Assembly: GCA_016806645.1 (NCBI GenBank)
Contig: JACSYO010001006.1
Location: 392,001 to 456,000, forward strand
Length of the DNA stretch: 64,000 bases
From: Ophiodon elongatus
Lineage: Eukaryota > Chordata > Actinopteri > Perciformes > Hexagrammidae
Reading direction: 5' to 3'
Shown: piece after piece, positions 1-43,010 of the stretch
How positions within the stretch are numbered: position 1 is the stretch's first letter
Layout: every line of letters starts with the position of its first letter
Notes under the pieces: model-generated
What the model saw: only the letters and a program-made list of their open reading frames with translations
What the model was told of the DNA's origin: nothing
The model's database searches: none
Program-made: the position numbers and the translations under genes

Positions 1-2839
1 GCCAGACAAGAACTTGAAAATGGTTGAATTTGACTTTTGTGCCTGTGTGTCACTAATCTGGGGAAGTCTGTTTCAGCACTGTTGCCGTTGTAAATCAGTG
101 TTTCCCACGCGAGTGCTTCATGATGAAGAGAAAACCTGCAGTGTGTTAATTATGTGGTAGTATCAGTTTGGAATTTTTTTTTTTTTTTTTTTTGCTGCAA
201 ATATAAATGAAAACGTTGCTTCCTGTACAACGAAATCAAAATATGTTCCAATTGAATTTCAAACCCTTTCTAATAGGCTACCAGATTAGGACTGCAACAT
301 TGCTAGATCTGATTATGTTCAGGATGAATCAATTAATTGTTTGGTTTCCAAAATCCCCAAATATAAGGTTTACAGTGGTTGTTTTTTTTTTAGCGGCGTG
401 GTTGCAAATAGCAACCAACTGAATACCCCTCCACTCACTCCCTCCCTTTCCAACTCGAGCACCCAAGTGCAAAACCACGGTAACGCTGATAGCCTCGCTC
501 AGAGGCCATCATCAGGCGTTGATAACGAACACGCGTATTATTTTTCACAATCGTCTCATGTCAACGGTTCGGAGATTGTGTGAGCCGGCATCGCTGATGC
601 ACTTGTTGTCCAAGGTGGGTTAATGTGTCACTCATTAGAGCCACAACCGTAAACCGTGGCGTGGATGGCATGCAAATGTTGGAGTGTGTCACTGGCGTGT
701 GACTACTGATTTGCATGTTGCTTGAGCTGTGCTCCCTGTCCGACTGTGCCGGCTCACGGAGGTCCAAAATATTGTGATTTGAAAGTTCATTCTTGACGTT
801 TGCAAACAGCAGTTGGTAAAACGATCCCACTACAAAGCCCAATAATAACTGTTCACTGTTGTAACTGAGCATTTCTACATAACCTTCTGTCCATCTCTGC
901 TTCTCTCTACAATCTAAATTTACAGTCGTCACTTGTAAAAAGAAAAACAAACAGACCCAACTACTAACTAACAGCAGCAATATCGACTGCCAGAAACAAA
1001 CTTTTTTTAACTCCAAGAGCACGGACGTTGCTAGGTCTACCGCTGCCTTGATTAGTCCGTTCTGTTTGCGTGATTATTATGTGACTTTGGTTCGTTCATA
1101 TTCATCAAAGTCACACAATAAAACTCACCAACTAAAGCATCGAGGCAGCGCTAGAGTAACAAACTCCCCATGTTCTGCGAGGTAAAATTACTGTATTTCT
1201 TTTTTCAATGGAGTCTGGTTGCACATCAGTTCATTGTTGGAAACAAAGACCGTATGGCTGTCTCACGGTACGGTAAAGTGGAGAAGATATTCTGAATATA
1301 GCGCGCAGTTAAACTGATAATGATTATTTTTTATGTGGTTAAAATGTTTTTCTGAAAAAGAAAACACAAAAATGAAGATTGAACATCCACAGTTCGATGA
1401 CAATTGGGCAAATTTAATTTGCTTAGGAAGATCATGTGATATAATCAAATGGTCCCGAAGAGCTTCCAATGGACCTTTTTGGTGAAATAGTATCCCCAAG
1501 TCCTGTTCAGCATTGGCCCCAATAATTCATTCAGCTGAGGAAAAAAAAACTCTCTAAAGCACTCGTGGTTCAAACACACTGGTATGTAATAACTATTACG
1601 CTGATTTGGTGTGAACTCACCCATTCATTTGAAGGAACAAACGCATGAATTGCCTGTGTGCTCCAATTACAAAAGCTGTGAGCAGTGTATTCACGAGGAG
1701 GCGTAGCAGAAGCGGACCGAATGTGCGGCAAGCGGCACAGACATGAAACGGGCTGACCCCAAACCCATTCATCAGCAGCAGTTAATACCCACAATTCAAT
1801 CCGTCGACGGCAGCTTGGGTTGCCGTCGCGTTGATGGAAAGCGCGGCAGCGTAAGCTATAAGGTGTTGCATAAGTCTGGATGGATTTTCAGGTTTTGCTG
1901 CTGTAGGGTGAGGCTGAGGCTGAATGGAAAGTGGAAAAGAGGAAGGTTGTGATTAAAGAAGTCCAAGTCACGATGACAAGGGAGGGAGGGGGGCTTGGTG
2001 GGAAAGTTCAATGCTTTCCAGTAGTTAGAGTGCATTTGTTGAGGTTTTTCCGCACTTTAAACAAACAATCTGACTGCAAGGAAATTATAATAGTATTGGT
2101 AATGACTCCATCATGTAATGTAGTAGGAAATTAAGCATTTTCTTATCTACGTTTGGCTTGATGAGTCATTTCTTTGATCCCAAATTTTGTCTCTGATATA
2201 ATAATATTGCATCCGAATATTTGCCTTCCACTGGTACATACATTAATTTACCATAAATGTAAATGTCATCTAAAATATAATGAACTTCCTTCATTACATT
2301 TTTCTTGAGATAATTAGACAAAACCCCTGCAGGGTTTAAACCAGAGTGCACCATTGGGACAATGACCATTTCTTTTTAAATATTAAATGTTCCGTCAATA
2401 CAACCTCCCGTCACTATTAGTTCCACCCCCGAACGCAGACTGGCCATTCATAGTGTAGTACTGGCTCCGGTCCGACAACTATCTGGCTCTGCTCTGATTG
2501 CGGTTAAACGTTGTGTAATATCGATACTCGTTACCCGGAAAGGTCGGAAGGAGATGTACGTTTCTAAAACATTACGTTTCTACGTAAAAACCTAGGGAGC
2601 TAACATTGGCAGCTAGCGTTGGCACCTATATGCTATGCTAGCTACTGATGATATACTGAATTTCTACACATGCTGCTTCGGCTTTTTAATGATTGTAACA
2701 GTGAAAAAAGATCTACTCGGCTTTACAGAAACAGTGGTGTTCCTTAATTTCATTGTGACGTGGTGGTTCACTTTTACACAGTGATCTGTCGGCTTTAGCT
2801 TCTATCTTTATCTTTGTAACCTGTTACATATATTATAAT

Positions 2840-2990
2840 ACGCTTGACATCCTGGATATATCCTTCTAACGCATATTGTAGACCCTTCTGTCTGCTTCTC
2901 TATCGCTTTTTTGTTTTTCCCCCAAAAAATGATAATGTTAATCCATGGCGTGAGTTAGTGACCGTGTGGGCTCCATGGTAGGGAGGGTCT
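2840..2990. repeat. Dispersed repeat, copy 1
   Basis: Segments here recur at 5630-5780 in the same order and orientation, including CCTTCTGTCTGCTTCTCT and TGGGCTCCATGGT. The two copies are diverged, with short differences between the matching blocks. Confidence 0.75.
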
Positions 2991-4514
2991 GGTTTGGTCT
3001 TAACCAAGGGTCAATTGACCCCCCCCGACCTCCCGCCAAATTTTGTGTGCAGAATCAAAGCTGTTAGCAGGCTTCTCATTGTTACATTTTATAAGCTATA
3101 TCAAAATTATTTTTATGAGTTGGTTAAACTACAAAATACAACTGCTGGCTGTTATCTGGTAAACTTTCATCAACGCGTCAATCTTAACGCTCTACCAAAG
3201 ATGTCAAAGAGTTAAATGCCAAATGAAAGTGAAAAGAAAGAAATCCAGCTTCACATAATTGACTGTAACTGTATCATTAGCTATACGTATTGTTCAAGTT
3301 GTCCTTCTCATAACTTTTAAATCTACCACCAAGTTATAACACATTTCATGTCGGCTGTGGAACTGCAGTGTCATGAAGAGAGGGGGATCTGTGATTGGTT
3401 GTTAGGTCCTCACGTTCACAGCTCACTCACACTTCTGTTTTGGGCAAATCATTTCTATGGTGTCCACCGACAAAAAGTTATGTTATATTCCACTAAATCT
3501 GCCCCTCTTCTAAGTAGTATGATTGAGATTGACAATGTTTAGTATAACGCTATCTTTTTATTTTATTTATATATTTACCAAGCTTGCTTTTTGACCAGTG
3601 GGCGTGTTCTACGCTGTGAATGGACCACTTATTGTCAGTCCAGTCTGGCAACATTGAGAGCACATTTATTGCGAAGTGATCGTGAGTTAAAAAGTCGCCC
3701 AAAAAGTTGCAAAATTTGTTGCTTAAAAGTCGCCAAATCTAACGCGAAAGCAAGATGATTTTTATCCGTCCAATTAAATAAAAAAGTAGCCTAAAAAAAA
3801 CCCTGGCACTCATGCCCCCCTCCAGCTGCTCCAACAGTATTGTAACATTTTATATTCTCACAGCAAATCCCTAAATGTAGTGTCTATTTCCTAAAACTGA
3901 AAAAATGCTAACCTGGCAAAAAGAACAAAAACAAAACAGGAATTGAGAATGTAGAAGGGTTCCCCAGCCATATGACTAAATGTTGCAAAAAAAAAAGAAA
4001 AGTGCTAGTGTATGTGAACTACATATTGGCAAAGTAGCAATCTGCTTTTCAAAAACTTAATGTTAGATTTGTAGAATAAGGCCTCTCAAACAAACTCTCC
4101 TTCATGTTATCCATATCTGACTGCAGGCTAATCTGTGATTTATTATCCTTCCCCTCTGAGGCCCTTCCTGTGTGTTCTGCAACAGTTTTATTGCGTTTCA
4201 TTTCCAAGTAAGACAGCAAATTCCCTCTAAAGCAGGAAGGAATGTCTATTCAACAATCCACATTCAAGGAATCCGGGGGTGTCCCGTACACTGTGAAGAA
4301 CATGGACCTGTGAATAACACCGCTAATGTTTTCCATGTCGGCGTGGAGGCGAACAGCGGCCATTCCTGTCCTGCTGCAGTCTTTACTGTCGTCGGCCTTC
4401 ACCCGACAGCTTTCCAGTGTAACAGGGAACAGATGGACAGCCCGCGGCAATTTATTTTCAGCCCCACACCACCTGCACTACTTTAGAGGTGTGCTGGTCG
4501 ACTGTAACTGACTT

Positions 4515-5435
4515 TGGGTACATCCCAAGTCTCTTAATTGTCGTTTCCTCGCTCCTCGCTCCTCGCCTGAACCGGAAGTTGTTCTGTGCCGCCATATTGA
4601 AGGATGTCCCAAAGCTCTTATTTCTGTCTGAGGAGCGAGGATCGAGGATCGAGGAGGCATCTCGGAGGAGCCATGAGCGAGGAAGCGAGAGAACAGGCTT
4701 CCAGGAAGTGTTTTAACGCTGGACACGCCCCCTCTCTGTTCATCAGTTATCTGATTGGTTGGACTGATCGCTGGAGTTTCATACCAGAGTGAAGACAGAT
4801 CACAGATTAAACTCTATATATTTGATTTGTTTTCTGAGTGTTGGGTTTTTATGAGTTATATCATTTAAGTTTAACCTGAAACATTGAGGCTAATAAATTA
4901 ATTCCAGTGTTCAAGAGAAACCATAATCGCCATAATTGCAAAACATAGATGCAAATAATTCATAAATAAAACAAACGCATTTCGCCGGTAGAAATCGGCC
5001 GTGCGCGTATAAGCAGGACACAGAACACAGTATAAATACCACAAACACTGTGTATAAATACTCAATGCCGTTTGTTAAACAGGTAACAGACTAGAGAGAG
5101 AAAACATATCCACTCTGTTAGTGGTAATAACGGTGTCTTTATTAGTATAAGTAGTAGTTTAACACCATTAAATTAACTGAAAACATCATACAATCATTTT
5201 TATTAATATTTTAAGTGGATTGTTATTGGAATGTGAGCTAAAAACTGTCCGTGAGACTGATCATGTGTTCAGACACGAACTCCGTTAAAAGTCTCTCCAG
5301 CTGTTAAAGCGACTGACAGCTGATCCAGCTGTGATCAGCTGATCCTCCGTCATCAGAAACAGACGTCGCTTCACGTGACGCTTTCGAGGAAAGGACGTCT
5401 CATGTCTCTTAAAACATATGTTTTAAGAGACATTA
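4515..5435. mobile_element. Possible MITE-like element with TTTCCTCG inverted ends
   Basis: The left end contains GTCTCTTAA then CGTTTCCTCG (from about 4529). The right end contains CGAGGAAAGGACG followed by a palindrome with TTTTAAGAGACA. The reverse complement of the right end matches the left end in part, suggesting degenerate terminal inverted repeats about 0.9 kb apart. The left portion (repeated CTCGCTCCTCG and GAGGATCGAGGATCGAGG) resembles a common teleost repeat. Boundaries are inferred. Confidence 0.4.
5403..5432. repeat. 30-bp perfect palindrome
   Basis: Two 15-base arms with no spacer, centred on AACATATGTT; one arm reads TGTCTCTTAAAACAT. Part of it (AACATATGTTTTAAGAGACA) is repeated directly at 5453-5472. 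Confidence 0.9.
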
Positions 5436-5629
5436 GAACATGAGAACATGAGAACATATGTTTTAAGAGACAACCATCCAGCAGTGCTCCACAGACTCTC
5501 GCACTGTCGTTTACCGGTTTTCTTCATTTTCAGGCTGGTTTCGTGTATCTGGTGCAAGTCCCCTTCCACACAGCCCTTTTCACGGCGGGACTGTTGCTCC
5601 TTTCCTTTCCGAGCAGAGGACGCAATCGT

Positions 5630-5780
5630 CATGTTTAACATCCTGGACATGTCCTTCAAACGCACATCGTGGAGCCTTCTGTCTGCTTCTCTTTTGAAAT
5701 GGTGTTTTCACAAAAGATTAGATAGTTTTTTTTATTCAGAGAGTGCAGTTTGTAACAGTATGGGCTCCATGGTCACTCTG
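5630..5780. repeat. Dispersed repeat, copy 2
   Basis: This is the second copy of the segment at 2840-2990, starting near CATCCTGGACATGTCCTTC and ending near TGGGCTCCATGGTC. Confidence 0.75.
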
Positions 5781-6929
5781 ACAGCTTGGCAGAGTAGCAG
5801 CTGGGGGGGGGGGGCTATAGCGAAGGTCAGTCCCAGTGCCAACACCGGTGCGGTGTCCAAGTACCTTGTTGTTTTGAAATAATCTACCATGGGTCCATTA
5901 ACCAACAAAACCGTTTTCAGTAAAAAATTATTCCATGGGATTTAAAATGTTCCACTAGATCCACAAAATGATCCTCACAGTTTACATTTACAAATGGAAT
6001 ACCTCTTTTCCACTTACTTAGTTAGGCTTGCACTAAGTACGCAGCAACATAGCAGGGGATAACCACACTGATATCCACATTTTAGGATTTTTATTATTGT
6101 TGCCAAGCATTAGATAAGAAGATTGATATCACTACTGTAAATATGAGCCTACTAGGTCTGCAACTAACGACTATTCTGTTACAGCATTTTATAAAAAAAT
6201 TAAAAAAAGACTTATTTGCTTGTCTTCTTGTACAATGCTGTTACTTTTCTTTCTTTTCTATTTACCTTAGTTATATGTCACAATCTTGCAAAATAAAGGT
6301 ATTTAAAAAAACAAAAAAAACAATGCTTTAACTGCAATAAAATAATAAGTGGACATTGGGGAAGCAGGCAACTAATTCTCTCATTTATTATTCTTTTTAA
6401 TGGTCAGATTTCACTTAGTTATTTTAGCATCTACTGTCTTTTTTAAATGTATATTTGCTCTCTTGCAAATGTCTTCTTTTGTGAAGCCGTTGAACTACAT
6501 CTTTTGAATGAAAGGTGCTCCATAAATAATTTGTATTGATATATGATTAGGTATTGCTCAAGGAAGTTTCTGTTGTGAAGACCTGATTGACTTAACACCG
6601 CTCTGACTTGACATATCCCCAAAGCTCCATAACGTTATGTTATAATGTCTCGCCAGTGTCTCCCCAGCTGAAATGTCCTGTTAATTTAGCTCGAGATAAA
6701 TCTGGCGTCTCTGGCTGGTTCGTGTCCAGACGAATGCTCTACTGCAGGTTCATTTAAAAGCGTAAGGGACAGAGAAACCTTTCCTCTTTGTTTTCTCTCC
6801 CTTTTGTGATGGAGCAATGGAGCCAGGCTTTGGCTTCATCAAGCAGTGGCTTTAAAATAGCTTCATCGTGGGCCTGGCCTGATAATGAAATGTATTTGAT
6901 CGTCACAAAACGGAGAGAGAAAACAAGAC

Positions 6930-7549
6930 TAGGGCTGTGCGGTATACTGGATAAACCGGTATACCGCACTTTGAAACCATTTTTTTTATACCGGATAAAC
7001 CGGTATACCGGTTTCAAATTTCCATACAGTATGAATTTTTCATATACCGTTATCCCGGTGCATAGCCGTTACAACTGTTGTCGCTCTTCGGCAGGCAGCA
7101 ACATATATTGTTCACCGCTCACCGCTGAGGGCGCAGCGGGCGGAGCTACTTGTCTTACGGATATTGAGATGGAGTCATGGTTATAACTTTATAACAACAA
7201 TTAATAACCCACAACTAACGCTCTTTAACAGGAAAACACCACGACACAACAGTTTGTGACACATAAACAATTTGTAACACTAATAATTGTACATCTATAA
7301 AATTACACTACCGAACTGCATGCTGGGTACAGACTTAGGACCCAGGGGAATGTAGGTGAAACAAACAGGAAGAGACAGAACGGAAGAGCCACGCGATCGG
7401 CGAGCGGCTGTTCAGTTGGCCGGCGGTCCTTTTCGGCGTCAATGAATGAATGTGTTTACTCGGAAAAAAAATACCGTGATATACCGTGAAACCGCCAGAA
7501 TCTTACAAAATACCGTGATATGAATTTTTGGCCATACCGCCCAGCCCTA
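6930..7549. mobile_element. Non-autonomous hAT-like element (MITE)
   Basis: A 620-bp block starts TAGGGCTGTGCGGTAT and ends ATACCGCCCAGCCCTA, giving 16-bp terminal inverted repeats with one mismatch. The flanking 8-mers AACAAGAC and AAACAGAC agree at six of eight positions, consistent with an aged 8-bp hAT target duplication. Internal ATACCGTGATAT and ACCGGTATACCG motifs form subterminal repeats. There is no transposase, so it would have depended on a partner element. Confidence 0.8.
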
Positions 7550-7709
7550 AAACAGACGCAAGAGATTTCTGCCTGTTACGTTTGAATTTTGTTAGCTGGA
7601 AAAAAAAAAGGTAACGTAATCCTTCCAGCATCTCCTAAAGCACACAAATGAACACGTTATGTTTTCATAATAATGACAATCAGGCTACCTGCTTCCATGT
7701 GTCCAGTCT

Positions 7710-7860
7710 ATGCTAAGCTAAGCTCATTGACTGCTAGCAGTTAGCTTAGCTTTACCGTACAAAGCTGAGAGATTTATCGATCTTCTCATCCAACTCACAG
7801 CTAGAAAGCAAATATTTTCCAAAATAAGGTCCTGTTTTTGAGGAGGGGGCAACTGTGAAG
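7710..7860. repeat. TAGC-rich dispersed repeat, copy 1
   Basis: It shares TATGCTAAGCTAAGCT and TATCGATCTTCTCAT, in that order and similar spacing, with 28225-28330. I remember this as an abundant teleost interspersed repeat. Confidence 0.7.
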
Positions 7861-10800
7861 CTCCTCATCCTAAGGCTTTGCGTTAGAATGACTTTGTTCA
7901 TGCAGGAGACTCCACAGACAGTGCAGTCCATCAAAAGTTGTTTGTAACACAAGTTACGTGCATTATAGATAAACTCCATAATCTTACACACACCTCCACT
8001 CTGATTTCATGCCATGATATGCCACACTACCTTTATTGGAGCACAGCAGACTGGAGTAGTTTCTGAAATTCGCCCCTCCATGTTTATGAATCGAGAATTC
8101 ATTTTTTTGATCTGGACATGTTTTGAATCAAATCGTGAGTTACCGAAAGATTCACCCCCCCTTCCAGACAAAGGGCGATACATTGGGTCTATAGTTAGAT
8201 TGTAGAGTTGAGCAAATTTATTGCAATGCTAAATTTCTAAAAGTACCCTTTTAAATTTGACATTGATTGTTATATATTTGATATTACAGGGAAAACTTTG
8301 AAACCATTTTTTCAGTATTTGTACGTTATCAATTAGATTATTATAATTTTTTATTGTGTTGAAAAGTGAGTACAAAACAACTGCAGACAAGTACATGAAC
8401 ACATGAACGACCCAAGAAATTATACAAAGGGACAAAAAACAACAGCAACAAAGAGGACAAAAGCAAACTGAGGAGAATAACATAGTTTTAGACTGAAGAT
8501 TATGAAAGTGAGAGACGGAGATTAAGGCGTGTGTCCGTTCGTCCATCTTATGTGTGATCCGGTTAATGGGTGAGTGAGGGGGTTAGGTAGTATCAATATG
8601 AGACACATTTCAATCTACACGAATACTGTACATCTTTAAATATCCCTATAAACATACATACATACACAGAAATACCGTTATGGATTGATTGATGTGAATC
8701 TAATCGCATGCTACCCGATCCCAAAGCCTAACTCCTATGAACATTGATTCCGTTCATGTGTGTTTATGAAGTCTGCGTTAGCGATAGCTCCCGGGGCTCT
8801 GAAACCATCCTTTGATAACAGCGAGGTGCTATGCAACAATCCCACGAGTGATGACACTCACGAGGTTAGCTCTCTGTTTCATCACCTAGAGGATTTGTTT
8901 CAGACTCCCTGTTCTCTCACCGTCGGGTCTCCACCCGGCCGACTGGAGTAATCTTCCCGTCACAGCCGGCAAGCTGTAATAGCAAAGCACCTCTCCCCTT
9001 TTTTCTTTTCTTTTTTTTTTATCTCACCTTTTGTTGAAGTTTCGGGTTTCAGGTTTCAAGTGCAGTGATAACCGCCTGAAAGCCTGTGAAATGGAATGAA
9101 GGGCAGCCATTATGCATGTCGTGAGAGTGTTAAGAGCAGCGTTTCTCTTCTTTTTCATGATTATCATCAGCAGAAGTCCGTTTTGCTGGTCATTTCCGGT
9201 GCCTTTTGTAAAACCGCTAGTTGACATTTTAATAGCTTTCATTTGATACGCTCCTCACGGAGAGCTCTTGACTATTAATGCTTATGAAATGCGTTTGACT
9301 TAAATATAATTCATTATCAATAATTGTGTGAATTGAAATTGATCGTTAACTTTGTCACGCCTCCACAAGTTCTTATGTGCAGTAACAAAGTCTTAATAAT
9401 TTTAGTATCGTACCGTATCGGGTGAATCATTTAAATCATCATAGCAACCAAAGAAGCTCACAAATCACTGCCTTTATTTCCTCCCCTCATCCATGGAAAC
9501 AATCTCCCGTTTTCACTTTCAGAATATCCGCCGGCAAATGTTTGAAAAGCTCCCCCGCTGTCGCGTATTCTCACAAGAACGCTCCGGCTGAGAGGCGAGC
9601 CGCCATAGCAGGAACTAATTAAACCATCTCTTGTGTACATTCAAGTGCTCTTTGTCACTCAGATAAGAAATAAAATAAAAAGCTCCTCGCTGCCTTTTCT
9701 CCCCAGTGTGCAGGGGGAAGATATCTGAATGCTTTCAAATTTGACATTTACTTTTCCATGCAGGGAGAGATTGGAATGCGTTTGGTACAGGGTTCGTATA
9801 CGATCATGGAAAACCTGGAGAAGTCACGGAATAAAAAAAATCAATTTCCAGGCCTGGAGAAAAATAAACAAACCCAGATAGTTGTGAAGAAGTCGTGGAC
9901 ATTTGCCTCACAAATACCTGTATAATAATGCACATGTGGTTCAGTTAAGATCAACTGGAAAAAAATCTACATTTGTCAAACAAAACTTTAATGGCCTGAG
10001 TCCGACCTGAGCTGCAGCTCGTGCTTTTTTCATCTCTTAAGGCGCGGACTGTGTAGTAAAATGTGGGAGAGGCAGCGCTGGCTAGCCATGCTAAAGGAGC
10101 TAAGCTCCAGGCTGCTGCTGCTTAGGTGCGAATCAACTGTCAACCCCATCACAGGCCCCCCCCATCCCTCCCTCCCCCCGGTGATGAATATGACACCCAG
10201 TGCTTCCCTCTCGTCCGTCGTCGAACGAGGGGCCGTTTCGGGTGCCAAGAAATAGTCCTGCCTATACATGTGAAGACACAAGCCAGCTTTTTCAGGTCCT
10301 ACCTCCCGTTTCTGAGAAAGTTGCTCATGAACATTTGCTTATGAACCCTGGTGGTTGACACAGTACAAAGCCCAATAAAGTGCCGTCGGCTTGGCTGCTC
10401 TCCTGCTACTCAGGCTGGCATGAGGCAAGGAGGGAAGAAAAAAATTAAAATGGAGGACATATATTTTGTGAAGCACATTTGCAATGAAAACACTGCATTA
10501 CTTCAAACGAATACACAGCAGAGGCAAAAGGAGTATGTCCTATTTGGCTCCAGTCTGGTGCTCTTGACAGGTATTTACTGGATCAGTCGGTTATGCGTTT
10601 AGTCTCTTAAGCACCAGAAAACAGTGACAAATGCCCATCGGAGTGTCCCAGAGCACCAGAGCACCTAACGAAGCACCAGAATATTGAATAAGGCCAATTC
10701 TCCCATTTGAAAAAAAAGAATACTTAGGATGCTTTTCAGACTGCCGACCATTACCATGAACGTCAACTAATAAGAAAGCTGGACGGGCATTGTTTTTTTT

Positions 10801-12429
10801 ATTCTTATCTGACTACTTGCTTCAAGACTATTTACTTCAATGAGCACCTGATTATTTTTATTTTTTTTACCTCAACATCACCACCACCAAGGCTCCTTGA
10901 CCGATAGTGCAGCACCCTTATTTTATCTCACTAACCTGGCTGACATTATTCAGTCATCGAGTCAAAAGCTATTTGCATAATTGTTTAAAGTGTAAGATAT
11001 GTGGTGTTATGTTTGTGGAATGTAATTTTAAAATCTCCCCAGTTTACCTCCTTAACAAACAGCATTTTATAAAGTGACACATATAAGTCACACTTGACTA
11101 ATATGTGTACCAGATCAGTCAGTCAGCTATTACTCTATTAATATTTAGCAACAACTCATCCATTCTCTACATGGGAACTAGTTTGTGTGGCAGTTAAATG
11201 TACCATGTGGAAGCATAAGCACTTGCTAAAAATGGGGGGATGAGAGAGGGAGGGGGGATCCAATCCATGTATTAGTCTGATCTCAGTGTTTATTCAATTA
11301 TCTGCTCTCCACACCGCACTACACACACACACCAGCAACGAGCAATTACCCATCACCTCCTTGCAGCTGCAACACTTTCCCTCACACACTCGGCCCTGAC
11401 GCGCCATGATTCACGCAGGTGGGTGTGGCGGTGTATCGAGCAGCTGTGTTTATCTTAGTTCCATCTGTGGGTGGGCCCACATCAGCGTTTGTCCAGGGGA
11501 GCACGGGATACCACCGTGTCACTGCGATGCATGTTTACTTTACCTTCCTCCTCCGGATGTCCTCTGGATCACTCGGTCATTGTCCCGCTGCAGCAAAATA
11601 AATGAATCGCACTGTTTTCGTACAATGTCGTGGAGAAGTTTGACACTAGCATATCATTGCACGTAGAGCTCCTCTTACACAAGTTGTTTTAACCTTGGTG
11701 AACCCCCAAGACCGTGTTTTCTGCTCCCTGCGTGCTTTTGTTTCTATTTTGTGAGTGCGGAAGCAGCAGAGGTGACCTAGATTGATTAAAGTGCTCAAGT
11801 TAGGCCACGCGCCTGGTTCCCCTTCCCCCTGGGCCAATCGCAGACAAACCTGCGCTCGATTCGGGACCCTCTCGACCTCTCCTTCGGCCAACACCGACAC
11901 CCCCACTCTGCTGGAGACCCAGGCCGTGGGAGAACCAGAACCAGGGCTGTGCGGGGCAGACCGTCAGACTCTGCCGCAGTGAAATAAAAGGTCTTCGAAA
12001 GGTGACTCTGGTGCGGAAAACATGAGCGCTTTTGGAATTTTACGTCTAGTATTTGGTGTTTCCTCCACACTGGGGCCACTGCTGCAGCCTCCGAATCCGA
12101 TTTTAATTTAAACCCCCGCAAAAAAAATTTTGTTGACGGGCTGTTTAACTTGCTTCACTGAGGTTGCATGTAAAGCTGGTCGTCTCTGAATTTCAAGTTA
12201 TTGAGATCTCGCAAACGGGAGGAAAATCCAGTTCCCCCCTTTGCTATAGAGACGGGTAAATACTGTCAAAGTGTTTACAGATTTCACCTCAAGGAAAACA
12301 TCCGGTCTGATGAAGTGGTGTTGGAGGAGCGCTGATGCATCGGTTAAAGTGCGAGTCTGAGTCATGTTGTCTGCTGGTCAGATAGCATGTAAGCTAATGT
12401 GCCGCTCCCCATGTTGTGTGTCTCCGCAG

Positions 12430-42336
<29,907 letters not shown>

Positions 42337-43010
42337 AACCGCCTTTTCCCCTCATGTTACAAACCAGGGTTCGGTCTGACTCTGCATTTTAAACCTGGCA
42401 GTGGAACTGAAGAGTACCTTTTTTATGTGCACTTGGTATTTTTTTCAGGACACTTGCTGAAGGATTTGAATTAAGCCTGAACTCCTTTGCGGACTTGGAT
42501 GGATTAGCAGTTGCATACAGGTGTGGTGTTTGGTCTGAACCCGCATCGGGACATTTACGTACTCTTCTGTGATTGTCTTAACTTTCCTGCACTGACTGTA
42601 TTGTCTTGGGTGGCAAACACGGTCTCGTTGGCATCTAAATAGGAAAAAAACAAGCCATATGTGCAAATACTAATTGATCCAAGTCTGCCCTTTAGTGCCT
42701 TCTGCCAGTGGGATGAAGAAAGCCAGTGAATGTATCATTTCCTAATTGGCTATCTGCTGCAAAACAACGAGAGAAAAAAAAAGGAGGAACTTTTTTATTT
42801 AATTTTTTTTCTACAAAGAAAAATACTGTGCCACTGTACTTTCCTCATAAGAAAAAAAACATACATTTTTGTGATAAACCCACTTATTTTTGTACTTTAC
42901 CGTTATTTAAGCTACTTTTTAAATAATTGTATCATCTAGGGAAGTTTTCTCAGTTAAATATGTGATTCTTTTGTGAACCAAATCTATTAAAACTTGAATT
43001 CTGTACCACC
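42337..43010 (+). other. abcc3: abcc3 3' UTR with ATTAAA poly(A) signal
   Basis: AT-rich, non-coding sequence follows the stop. An ATTAAA hexamer at 42986-42991, with an A-rich stretch at about 43030 and T/G-rich sequence after it, is the best poly(A) signal. The exact cleavage point is inferred. Confidence 0.6.

Larger units (their letters stand above)
1..12429. other. Upstream region; no protein-coding gene recognised
   Basis: No open frame here resembles a known protein; the longest are repeat-derived or random. The region holds a poly(T) tract (172-193), the repeats listed separately, and a segment at 9785-9865 containing CATGGAAAACCTGGAGAAG that I remember as a common teleost dispersed repeat. 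A GC-rich patch with a CCAAT motif (11810-12000) could be regulatory. abcc3 exon 1 may be here but was not identified. Confidence 0.6.

Noticed and set aside
1169..1180. ATG TTC TGC GAG followed by GTAAAA, a phase-0 candidate for abcc3 exon 1
   Set aside because: Four codons is too short for the family and no promoter context is visible; the match is expected by chance.
10061..10255. Open frame starting MWERQRWLAMLKELSSRLLL
   Set aside because: No family similarity, and the possible GTGCGA donor leaves phase 2, which does not fit exon 2.
12021..12047. ATG at 12021 with nine codons ending before GTATTT in phase 0 as abcc3 exon 1
   Set aside because: The peptide MSAFGILRL lacks the Cys and Trp pattern of MRP N-termini, and the GTATTT donor is weak.
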